Shown in pieces: positions 43,397 to 51,150 of a stretch of 64,000 nt of DNA (the stretch's first letter is position 1; every line of letters begins with the position of its first letter). Both the position numbers and the translations under genes were made by a program. The stretch is from Fundidesulfovibrio sp046566965 (lineage in GTDB: Bacteria > Desulfobacterota > Desulfovibrionia > Desulfovibrionales > Desulfovibrionaceae): the NCBI GenBank assembly GCA_046566965.1, contig JBKICU010000004.1, positions 3,561-67,560 of the forward strand, in the 5' to 3' direction. Under the pieces are notes generated by a model, which searched no databases, was not told the DNA's origin, and saw only the letters and a program-made list of their open reading frames with translations.

Positions 43397-43500
43397 CTAT
43401 TGTGGTATTCTCAGAATACGTTCGTACAATTTACGAACCGAACTCAAGAGAACCATTTGTTTAATCATTGAAAAACATGTTCATGTATTTCAATGACGCG
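43397..43500 (-). repeat. Structured intergenic element, copy 3
   Basis: On the minus strand: a 15-bp palindrome with one mismatch (43465-43496, outer arms TCATTG/CAATGA), the box AAACAAATGGTTCTCTTG, the inner stem GTTCGTA/TACGAAC (43420-43438) with the same AATTG loop as copy 1, and an outer GTTCTC/GAGAAT pair that needs one G-U. Ends CCACAATAG, like copy 1's CCACACTAG. Between mdh and ttdA, again oriented with transcription. Confidence 0.85.
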
Positions 43501-43549
43501 CCATTATGCCGCTGGCGGCAGTTCTTTCAGGTTGGGTCAGCCGACCGCT

Positions 43550-44479
43550 TCAGCAGGATTCGCCGATGAGCGCCAGCTGCGACTTTATCTTCTCGGCGCT
43601 TTTACGAAGGGCCTGGCGTTCGTCGTCCGTGAGTTCAATCTCCCGGACCTCCTCCACTCCGTTGGCTCCCAGCTTGACCGGGACGCCCACGAACGCGCCG
43701 TTTATGCCGTATTCGCCGGTCAGGTAGGCGGCGCAGGGCAGTATCTTCTTCTTGTCCATGACCACGGCGGCCACCATCTGGATGACGGCCGAGGCCGGGG
43801 CGTAGAAGGCGCTGGTCTGCATGAGCCGGATGATCTCGGCCCCGCCGTCGCGCGTGCGCGCTATGAGCTCGTCCAGCTTCTCCCGGGGCATGAGCTCCGT
43901 CACCGGCACGCCCGCCACCGTGGAGTAGCGCGGCACCGGGATCATGTCCTCACCGTGCTCGCCTAGCACCATGGCCTGCACGTTCTCCACAGAGACGGAG
44001 AGCTCCTTGGAGATGAAGTACTGGAAGCGGCAGGCGTCCAGGATTCCGGCCATGCCGGTGATGCGGGTGCGCGGGATCTGGCCCGCGCGCATGGCCACGT
44101 GGCACATGACGTTCAGCGGATTGCTGACGATGATGTAGAATGCGTAGGGACTGTACCGGGCGGCGCGGCTCACGCAGTCGCGCACGATGTCCGCGTTGAC
44201 CTTCAGGAGGTCGTCGCGGGTCATGCCTTCGGTGCGCCTGGCTCCGGCGGTTATGACCACGATCTCCGAGTTGCGCGACTGCTCCAGGTCGTCCCCGGAG
44301 ACGCACACCGGCTCCAGGAGGTCCACGGGGCTGGCTTCCAGGATGTCCAGGGCTATGCCCTCGGACTTGCCGGGGTTTCTGTCCACCAGCACGCCCTTCT
44401 TGCAGAGCTTTCGCTCGATGAGCCTGCGGGTGACCGCGCCGCCGACGTTGCCGGCACCGAACACGGTGATCTTGCTCAT
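43550..44479 (-). CDS. mdh: NAD-dependent malate dehydrogenase
   Basis: 309 residues, lactate/malate dehydrogenase family: ITVFGAGNVGGAV (Rossmann), ITAGARRTEGMTRDDLL (mobile loop with Arg), VSNPLNVMCHVAM, catalytic His in LGEHGEDMIPV. Arg in the loop supports malate over lactate. It reduces the oxaloacetate from tartrate dehydration to malate. Start at ATG 44479 with GGGAGG upstream; the frame is open further upstream without a site. Confidence 0.88.
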   Translation of the reverse strand: MSKITVFGAGNVGGAVTRRLIERKLCKKGVLVDRNPGKSEGIALDILEASPVDLLEPVCVSGDDLEQSRNSEIVVITAGARRTEGMTRDDLLKVNADIVRDCVSRAARYSPYAFYIIVSNPLNVMCHVAMRAGQIPRTRITGMAGILDACRFQYFISKELSVSVENVQAMVLGEHGEDMIPVPRYSTVAGVPVTELMPREKLDELIARTRDGGAEIIRLMQTSAFYAPASAVIQMVAAVVMDKKKILPCAAYLTGEYGINGAFVGVPVKLGANGVEEVREIELTDDERQALRKSAEKIKSQLALIGESC

Positions 44480-44597
44480 GCCTGGAACCTCCCTTTCTTC
44501 ACGTTGACGTGCCGGACCCGTGTCGGAGAAGCGCACGCGGATGCCCTCCTCCGGCACGCTTCACGATTCGTCCCGACACCCCGCTGCCTCCCCGCCT

Positions 44598-46031
44598 CTA
44601 GGACGAGAGCATCATGAGGTACGGGAAGTTGACGCCCACCAGCAGGGCGATGAAGATCACCCCGAAGATGAAGCCCAAGGTCCAGAAATCCTTGCGGGTT
44701 ATGTAGCCGCATCCGTAGTACACCGGGCTCGGTCCGGTGGCGTAGGGCGTCAGGATGCCCATGAGGCCAAGGGTCGCGCAGATCAGGATGGAAAATGGCT
44801 TCATGGGGATGCCCGGGATGCTCATGGCCGTGGCCAGGAACACCGGCAACAGGGCCGTGGTGTGGGCGGTGAGGCTCGCGAACATGTAGTGCAGGAAGAA
44901 GAACAGCAGGATCAGCGCGATCATGACCGCGTTCACCGAGAACCCGGACATGGCGCCGGCGGCCAGGGCCGCGAACCACTTGAGGAAGCCCACCTTGCCC
45001 AGGCCGTCGGCCAGGGCCACCAGGGTGGCGAACCAGCACAGCACGTTCCAGGCGGTCTTGTGGCTGATGATGTCGTCCCAGGTGACCACCTTGGTCAGGA
45101 TCATCAGCGACAGGGCCATAAGCGCCACCACGGTGGCGTCGAACAGCGCGTTGCCGAAGATCCACAGCAGCAGGGCGAACACGGCCAGCCCGGCCATGGT
45201 GAGTTCCTTGGAGGTGATGGCGCCCATCCTGGCCAGCTCCTCTCCGGCCCACCTGGGGGCGTCCTCGCTGCGTTTGATCTCGGGCGGATAGATCACGTAG
45301 ATCAGGTACGGCAGGGCCAGAAACAGGATGACGCAGGCCGGGGCCAGGGACACGAACCACTCGTTCCAGCCGATGGTCAGCTTGGTGGTCTTCTCCAGAA
45401 GCGACAGGGCCAGCAGGTTCGGGGCCAGGGCCGTGAGGAACATGGTGCTGGTGACGCAGGTGGCGGCCAGCGCGGTCCACATGAGGTAGCCGCCGATCTT
45501 GCGCGCGCCGCTCTCCGGCGTGGAGCCGTACAGGGGCGGTATGTTCTTGATGATGGGGAAGATCACGCCGCCGCTGCGGGCGGTGTTGGACGGGGTGAAC
45601 GGGGCCAGGGCCAGGTCGGCCAGGGCCACCGCGTAGCCCAGGCCCAGGGTGCTCTTGCCCAGCTTCTTGATGAGCACCAGGGAGATGCGCTTGCCAAGGC
45701 CCGTCTTCTCGTAGCCCATGGCGAACATGAAGGCCACGAAGATGAGCCAGACCGTCCCGTTGGAGAAGCCGGACAGCGCCCAGCGCACGGCGTCGGCCGT
45801 GGTGGGGGCCTTGTCGGCCACGGCGGGCACCAGGTTCAGCGCGGCGGCCAGGGTGACGCCCATGAGGCCGGCGGCGGCTGCCGGGATGGGTTCCAGCACC
45901 AAGGCGGCTATGACGGCAGTGAACAGCGCGAAATACTGCCAGGCATAGGGTTGGAGTCCCTGCGGCGTTGGAATGAGCCAGATTCCGATTCCGATGATCA
46001 CCGGCACGATGGCCTTCCAGTCGAGTTTCAT
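44598..46031 (-). CDS. DASS-family dicarboxylate/tartrate transporter
   Basis: 477 residues with about 12-14 membrane helices, divalent-anion:sodium symporter (CitT/TtdT) family: LALAPFTPSNTARSGGVIFP (about 141-160) holds the first SNT-type substrate motif and LGLMGILTPYATGPSPVYYG (about 426-445) the second. In E. coli TtdT exchanges tartrate for succinate; position at the head of the operon supports tartrate uptake here. ATG with AAGGAGCAGCGA upstream. Confidence 0.88.
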   Translation of the reverse strand: MKLDWKAIVPVIIGIGIWLIPTPQGLQPYAWQYFALFTAVIAALVLEPIPAAAAGLMGVTLAAALNLVPAVADKAPTTADAVRWALSGFSNGTVWLIFVAFMFAMGYEKTGLGKRISLVLIKKLGKSTLGLGYAVALADLALAPFTPSNTARSGGVIFPIIKNIPPLYGSTPESGARKIGGYLMWTALAATCVTSTMFLTALAPNLLALSLLEKTTKLTIGWNEWFVSLAPACVILFLALPYLIYVIYPPEIKRSEDAPRWAGEELARMGAITSKELTMAGLAVFALLLWIFGNALFDATVVALMALSLMILTKVVTWDDIISHKTAWNVLCWFATLVALADGLGKVGFLKWFAALAAGAMSGFSVNAVMIALILLFFFLHYMFASLTAHTTALLPVFLATAMSIPGIPMKPFSILICATLGLMGILTPYATGPSPVYYGCGYITRKDFWTLGFIFGVIFIALLVGVNFPYLMMLSS

Positions 46032-46109
46032 TCGCTGCTCCTTTGCGTTGGCTTTCCGGCGCTGCGCACCGGAGAACGGTTCACCAGTCCATGACTCTTG
46101 CCTGCGACG

Positions 46110-46125
46110 AGCAGAAATCGTTCCA
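46110..46125 (-). promoter_or_regulatory. Candidate sigma-54 promoter of the tartrate operon
   Basis: On the minus strand TGGAACGATTTCTGCT: GG and GC elements correctly spaced, two deviations from TGGCACG-N4-TTGCW. About 80 bases upstream of the transporter start and about 50 bases from the palindromic sites. Confidence 0.45.
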
Positions 46126-46175
46126 ATAATAACTTACAATTATTTCGGCGTATTGAACAAGTATGTTGCACACGA

Positions 46176-46221
46176 GAAACAAACATGTTTCATTATGTTC
46201 ATTCATGTTTCATCTTGTTTC
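46176..46221. promoter_or_regulatory. Enhancer region of the PrpR-like regulator
   Basis: GAAACA-AACA-TGTTTC palindrome (46176-46191), two direct ATGTTTCAT repeats at 46185 and 46205 (20 bases apart, same helix face), and flanking GAAACAA/TTGTTTC in inverted orientation. Located between the divergent transporter and regulator genes. Confidence 0.6.
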
Positions 46222-46236
46222 GCCCGAGGCCATCTC

Positions 46237-48180
46237 ATGAGCACCATCGCCTTCATCGCCCTGAACGAGTCCATGCTCCGTTGCGCCCGCGACATCCTCA
46301 AGGACGGGCACGACGACGTCATTCTCACCGAAGGGCTCATGGCCGGGGCGATCAAGGCGGCCCGGAGCCTCTCCGCCCAGGGGGTTGAGGTGGTCATCTC
46401 GCGCGGGGCCACGGCGCGCGGCGTCCAGGACGCCCTGCCCGACCTCTCCGTGGTGGACATCTCCACCTCCAGCCTGGACCTGCTCACCGCCATCCATCGG
46501 GCCAGGGAGCGTGCCAGCCGCATCGCGGTGGTGGCCTTCCCCCCCATGTCCGACGGCGCGCGCGAGATCGGCCGGATGCTCGGCGTGGACGTGGGCATAT
46601 ACGAATGGTCCAGGGAAGAGGAAATCAGCGCGGCCGTGCTGCGGGCAAGGGACGACGGCGCGCAGATCGTGGTGGGCGGCTACATCATGGCGCTCTTCGC
46701 GCAGCAGCTTGGGGTGCCCTGCCAGCCCGTGGAGAGCAGCCCCCAGTCCATCCTGGCCGCCGTGCGCGAGGCCAAACGCATCGCCCACGGCAGGAGCGTG
46801 GAAAAGGCCAAGAGCTCGCTCATGAGGGCGGTGCTGACCTCCACGGACAACGGCATCGTGGCCGTGGACAAGCGCGGGGTGGTCACGGTGTTCAACCCGG
46901 TGGCAGGCAGGCTGCTGCGCATGACCGAAGCCGACGCGCTGGGGCGAAACATCTCGGACGTGTGGCCCAAGTCCGGCCTGAGCCGGGTGCTGGCCACGGG
47001 AAAGGCGGAGGCCGGTCAGATCGAGCGGGTGTTCGACCAGGAGATCATGTGCAGCAAACTGGCCGTCACCGTGCACGGCGAGACCGTGGGCGCAGTGGCC
47101 ACTGTGCACGACGTGCGCCAGATCCAGAAAATGGAGGCCACGGTGCGCAAACGCATCCTGGCATCCGGCCACGTGGCCACCTCGCGCTTCGAGGACATCC
47201 GGGGGCAGAGTCCGGCGCTGGCCCAGGCCATCGCCATGGGGCAGGATTACGCCCGCACCTCGGCTACGGTGCTCATCCACGGAGAAACCGGCACGGGCAA
47301 GGAGCTCTTCGCCCAGAGCATCCACACGGCCAGCGCGCGCGGCGGCGGGCCGTTCGTGGCCGTGAACTGCGCGGCGCTTCCGGGCCAGCTCCTGGAGAGC
47401 GAGTTGTTCGGCTACATGCCCGGCGCGTTCACCGGAGCCAGCCAGAAGGGCAAGGCGGGCCTTTTCGAGCTGGCCCACGGCGGAACGATCTTCCTGGACG
47501 AGATAGCCGAAATGGACCTGCCCACCCAGGGCAGGCTCCTGCGCGTGGTGCAGGAGCGCAAGGTGATGCGCCTGGGCAGCGACCAGATGATCCCGGTAAA
47601 CGTGCGCGTGGTGGCCGCCACCAACAAGGACCTGGGCAGGCTGGTGGCCGAGGGGAGCTTCCGCGACGACCTGTTCTACAGGCTGAACGTGCTGCGGCTG
47701 CGCCTGCCGCTTCTTTGCCGCAGGCGCGAGGACATCCCCGCGCTGGCCGCGCACTTCCTGAACCAGGCGTGCGGCAGGCCCGGGCGCTACACTCTGTCTG
47801 AGGACGCGCTGGCCACGCTGTGCGGACATCCCTGGCCGGGAAACGTGCGCGAATTGCAGAACGTCATGGCCCGCGTGGCCGCCACGCATCGGGAACGAAT
47901 GGTTTCCGGCGAGCTTGTCCGTTCGCTGCTGGACGCAACGCCGTCCGTCCTGGCGGGAAGTTCGCCGCAGAACCACGGCCAATCAGGAGGCCGCCTGCCC
48001 CCCGGGCTTGACCCGTCCTGCCCGCCGCAGCTTCAGGCGGCGGGCAACGAAGAGCAGGACCGCATCCGCGAGGCCCTGTCCAAGGCCAACGGTCGCATGG
48101 GGGAGGCCGCCAAGCTTCTGGGCATCAGCCGATGCACCCTGTGGCGAAGGATGCGCGGCCCGGTGTCCGGTGCTCGATGA
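46237..48180 (+). CDS. PrpR-type sigma-54-dependent regulator
   Basis: 647 residues: PrpR N-terminal ligand domain (about 1-190, ISRGATARGVQD is typical), PAS domain (about 200-310), AAA+ core with Walker A GETGTGKE (about 348-356), GAFTGA (about 396) and PGNVRELQN, and a Fis-type helix-turn-helix (GEAAKLLGISRCTLWRRM) at the end. PrpR domains sense small organic acids or their CoA products. Divergent position suggests it activates the tartrate operon. ATG 46237 follows GAGG; a longer frame upstream covers the promoter region and is rejected. Confidence 0.9.
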   Translation: MSTIAFIALNESMLRCARDILKDGHDDVILTEGLMAGAIKAARSLSAQGVEVVISRGATARGVQDALPDLSVVDISTSSLDLLTAIHRARERASRIAVVAFPPMSDGAREIGRMLGVDVGIYEWSREEEISAAVLRARDDGAQIVVGGYIMALFAQQLGVPCQPVESSPQSILAAVREAKRIAHGRSVEKAKSSLMRAVLTSTDNGIVAVDKRGVVTVFNPVAGRLLRMTEADALGRNISDVWPKSGLSRVLATGKAEAGQIERVFDQEIMCSKLAVTVHGETVGAVATVHDVRQIQKMEATVRKRILASGHVATSRFEDIRGQSPALAQAIAMGQDYARTSATVLIHGETGTGKELFAQSIHTASARGGGPFVAVNCAALPGQLLESELFGYMPGAFTGASQKGKAGLFELAHGGTIFLDEIAEMDLPTQGRLLRVVQERKVMRLGSDQMIPVNVRVVAATNKDLGRLVAEGSFRDDLFYRLNVLRLRLPLLCRRREDIPALAAHFLNQACGRPGRYTLSEDALATLCGHPWPGNVRELQNVMARVAATHRERMVSGELVRSLLDATPSVLAGSSPQNHGQSGGRLPPGLDPSCPPQLQAAGNEEQDRIREALSKANGRMGEAAKLLGISRCTLWRRMRGPVSGAR

Positions 48181-48304
48181 GCGATGAGCATATCGAAGGG
48201 GAAAGCCCTGCCTGCGGAAAGGCGGGCGCGGCGGGATGAGAGAAGAGCCTGGCAGCGCGGACGGAGGCCATTTCCACGGCAGACGCGCGGGAAAGATGCG
48301 TGAA

Positions 48305-48326
48305 GGGGCGGCCGCCTGACCGCCCC
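48305..48326 (-). terminator. Hairpin between convergent genes
   Basis: GGGGCGG (48305-48311) and CCGCCCC (48320-48326), 15 bases beyond the stop of the HesB-like gene. No clear T-run, so a weak terminator call. Confidence 0.45.
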
Positions 48327-48340
48327 GATCAGGAAAGACT

Positions 48341-48661
48341 TTACCCGCAGCAGGAACCCGTGGAGCAGGAGCCGGACGAGCATCCGCCTTTGGGCAGTTC
48401 CAGGCTGGAAAGGATCTGGAAGCCCATGTGGGTGAGATCCACGGTAAGGGGTTTGGCCTTGGCCATGAGATCGCTCTCCACCAGGAAGGTGTAGCCGCTC
48501 ACGTCGAATGCGTCGTCGCCCTCGTTTTTTTCGTCCATGGCCAGAGCAAGGCGAGGCCCCGCGCAGCCGCCCTCGGACAGGTAAATGCGGATGGACGCCT
48601 TGGGTTTGTCGGAAAAGAACGAATCGAGCTGATTCTTTGCCGTTTCGGTCACTGTAAGCAT
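48341..48661 (-). CDS. HesB/IscA-like protein with Cys-rich tail
   Basis: 106 residues. The core matches the A-type Fe-S carrier fold (MLTVTETAKNQLDSFF, RIYLSEGGCAGPRLALAMDE, YTFLVESDL). Normal A-type carriers end in a CxC pair; here the C-terminus is GGCSSGSCSTGSCCG, five cysteines in 15 residues, after an otherwise shorter end. It may carry a cluster or metal for other enzymes. Start taken at the second possible codon (ATG), with GGGGG upstream; GTG at 48673 is an alternative. Confidence 0.8.
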   Translation of the reverse strand: MLTVTETAKNQLDSFFSDKPKASIRIYLSEGGCAGPRLALAMDEKNEGDDAFDVSGYTFLVESDLMAKAKPLTVDLTHMGFQILSSLELPKGGCSSGSCSTGSCCG

Positions 48662-48986
48662 CGTCGCCCCCACTATTCGATATTTTGATGGACGCTATTC
48701 ATATTTTCACTTGTTTTGTCAAAGGGGAAGTCCCGATGCATTGCGCCTGCTTTTTCGACACAGGCCGATATCTGGCCTGAGAGCCTCCTCCCCGTACCCG
48801 GACCCCGGGCCTTGCCGCCTGTCCGAAATGACACATCTTGTACATTTTCCCTCGTACGCCCAGCCTGACCCGGACGCCCGGCGCATGGCGCTACGCCTCC
48901 AGACAGGACCGAAGCAAGGCGGACTTCCTGGAACCATGCCGGATTTTCCCGTTGCATGTCCTCAGTTTTCAAGGCACTTTCCATTC

Positions 48987-50735
48987 ATGGCAAACAGGAC
49001 CGACACGCCTGCGCCAGCCCATTCTCAAGCGCAGCTTCTCCCCGAGGACGTGCTCCACGGCCTGGGGCACGGTGTCGTGGCCGTGGACCCGAAAGAGTGC
49101 GTCGTTTCCCTGAACCGCCAGGCAGAACTCCTGCTGGGACTCGACCCGCAGCGCCATGCAAGCCAACGGTTGCCCGACTCTCTTGCCGAAATCCGCCAGA
49201 TACTGCGCGCCTGCCTGGGCGGCGCGCCAGCCGCATCACCCGCCGTGGTGAGCGTCGCCGGGAAGCAACTGCGCGTGGAGGCCTGTCCGGTGCTGCGCGA
49301 GGGCCGCATCATCGGGGCCGCAGCCACTCTGAGCGAAGTCGGCGGCGACCTGCTCCCGGCCCCGGAAATTCCCCTGCGCGCGGTACTGGACTCCGTGTCC
49401 GAGGGCATCTGGATCTGCGACGGAAACGGCACCATCCTGGACATCAACCGGGAGTCGCAACGCCTGAACTCGGTGGAGGCGGCCGATTACGTCGGCAGGA
49501 GCATCAGCTGCATCATCGACGAGGGCCTGGTGGACCACTCTGTCACCCTGGACGTGCTGCGCTACAAGCGCCAGTCCAGCATCATCCAGCGCATCACCAA
49601 AACCGGAAAGCAGCTCCTGGTCACCGGTTCCCCGGTGTTCGACGAGAACGGCGGCATCTCCATGGTGGTGGTCAACGAGCGCGACGTGACCGAACTGAAC
49701 ACCCTGCGCGAAGGGCTGCAGAACGCCCGCAAGGTGGAGGAAAAGTACCGCAGCGAGCTGGCCGAGCTCTCCATGCTGGAGCTTCGCCAGAAGGACCTGG
49801 TGGCGGACAGCCCGGCCATGCGCCACGCCCTGCTGGCGCTCCTGAAGCTGGCCCACGCCAACGCCTCGCGCATTCTGATCCTGGGCGAATCCGGCACGGG
49901 CAAGGGCCTCCTGGCCAAGTTCGTCCACCAGAACAGCCCGCGCGCCAAGAAGCCCTTCATCCCCATCAACTGCCCGGCGGTGCCGGAGAACCTCTTCGAG
50001 GCCGAGCTCTTCGGCTACGAGAAGGGGGCCTTCACCGGAGCGCTGAAGCAGGGCAAGGCCGGGCTCATCGAGCTGGCCAAGGGAGGCACCCTGTTCCTGG
50101 ACGAAGTGGGGGACATCCCCTACCCCGTCCAGGCCAAACTTCTGAAGTATCTTGACGATTACGAGCTGAGGCGGCTTGGCGGGGCGCAGTCCCAGATCGT
50201 GGAGTGCGGCGTGGTGGCCGCCACCAACTGCGACCTGGACCGCCTGGTGGAGCAGAAGCGCTTCCGCAAGGACCTCTACTACCGGCTGAACACCTTCATC
50301 GTGCGCATCGCGCCGCTGCGCGAACGCCGCGAGGACATCTTCGGGTTGGCGGAATTCTACCTGGCCAACTTCAACGCCAGCCACGGCAAGTCCAAGCGGC
50401 TGTCCCCACGGGCGGTGCGCCTGCTGGAATCCTACGAGTATCCGGGCAACGTGCGCGAACTGGTGGGCATCATCCAGAAGGCCTTCGTCATGGGCGAGGG
50501 CGACGACCTGACCGAGGCCCTGGAAGAGGCCATGGGCGTGTCGCCGTCGTCCGCGCTCATCGCGCCGGGCGGCTCGCCGCGTTCGCTGACCGAGACCACC
50601 GACCAGGCTACGCTACGCATCCTGCGCCAGGCCGCCGCCCGCTGCCGGACCACGCGGGAGATGGCGGCCTACCTGGGGGTGAGTCAGTCCACGGTGGTGC
50701 GCAAACTGGCCAAATACGGCATGGCCCTGGACTGA
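48987..50735 (+). CDS. PAS-containing sigma-54 regulator with TyrR-like DNA-binding end
   Basis: 582 residues: a degenerate PAS region (about 20-125), a clear PAS domain (about 135-255, LDSVSEGIWICDGNGTILDI), AAA+ core with Walker A GESGTGKG, intact GAFTGA (about 348) and PGNVRELVG, and a short TyrR-type helix-turn-helix (TTREMAAYLGVSQSTVVRKL). ATG 48987 gives the natural N-terminus though its ribosome site (AAGG) is weak. The gene's own stop overlaps the first of the palindromic sites, and it is directly upstream of the aminotransferase operon that it probably activates. Confidence 0.85.
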   Translation: MANRTDTPAPAHSQAQLLPEDVLHGLGHGVVAVDPKECVVSLNRQAELLLGLDPQRHASQRLPDSLAEIRQILRACLGGAPAASPAVVSVAGKQLRVEACPVLREGRIIGAAATLSEVGGDLLPAPEIPLRAVLDSVSEGIWICDGNGTILDINRESQRLNSVEAADYVGRSISCIIDEGLVDHSVTLDVLRYKRQSSIIQRITKTGKQLLVTGSPVFDENGGISMVVVNERDVTELNTLREGLQNARKVEEKYRSELAELSMLELRQKDLVADSPAMRHALLALLKLAHANASRILILGESGTGKGLLAKFVHQNSPRAKKPFIPINCPAVPENLFEAELFGYEKGAFTGALKQGKAGLIELAKGGTLFLDEVGDIPYPVQAKLLKYLDDYELRRLGGAQSQIVECGVVAATNCDLDRLVEQKRFRKDLYYRLNTFIVRIAPLRERREDIFGLAEFYLANFNASHGKSKRLSPRAVRLLESYEYPGNVRELVGIIQKAFVMGEGDDLTEALEEAMGVSPSSALIAPGGSPRSLTETTDQATLRILRQAAARCRTTREMAAYLGVSQSTVVRKLAKYGMALD

Positions 50736-50750
50736 TTCAAAACTGAATCA
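50733..50750. promoter_or_regulatory. Enhancer palindrome 1
   Basis: TGATTCA-AAAC-TGAATCA, a perfect 7-bp-arm palindrome overlapping the regulator's stop codon, about 310 bases upstream of the sigma-54 promoter. Confidence 0.65.
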
Positions 50751-50914
50751 CAAGGTGCTTTCATTGTCGTAGACTTTGCCCACGACCGGACGAGTTCGCT
50801 GCAATACACTTATATAACTTGGTTTATTTTTTAAGGAACCGATCTTTCTCAAATCGCGGCCCCACGTGGGAGCGCCCGCAAGCCCATATTTCCCGTTTTT
50901 GTAAATCTTTCTGC

Positions 50915-50930
50915 GATTCAACATTGAATC
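50915..50930. promoter_or_regulatory. Enhancer palindrome 2
   Basis: GATTCA-ACAT-TGAATC, same arms and spacing as palindrome 1, with a matching half-site (GCGATTCA) about 50 bases further on. About 140 bases upstream of the sigma-54 promoter. Confidence 0.65.
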
Positions 50931-51061
50931 ACGCCTATCCACCTGCAAACACTGATCTTTACCCTTAAAGCGATTCAGAGGCGCATCAAACAGTTTTTCC
51001 GCCCGAACCCGAGGAGTCCGTAAACGCCTGGAATAACTCACGCCAGCACCCCACTCCCCTC

Positions 51062-51077
51062 TGGCCTGCTTCTTGCT
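51062..51077 (+). promoter_or_regulatory. Sigma-54 promoter of the aminotransferase operon
   Basis: TGGCCTGCTTCTTGCT fits TGGCAYR-N4-TTGCW with one deviation (C for A). Transcription would start near 51088, about 60 bases before the GTG start. Confidence 0.7.
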
Positions 51078-51150
51078 CAATAAATTGACCTTTTCGTAAA
51101 AAGGCGCGGCTTGGGCAAAGCCTGACAACATCCTGCCATGAGGGACACCC

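Larger units (their letters stand above)
50736..51150. other. Regulatory region of the aminotransferase operon
   Basis: 415 non-coding bases, AT-rich in the first half (50800-50950). Contains enhancer palindromes, a GCGATTCAGAGGC half-site near 50970 and the -24/-12 promoter. I see no gene. Confidence 0.6.
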
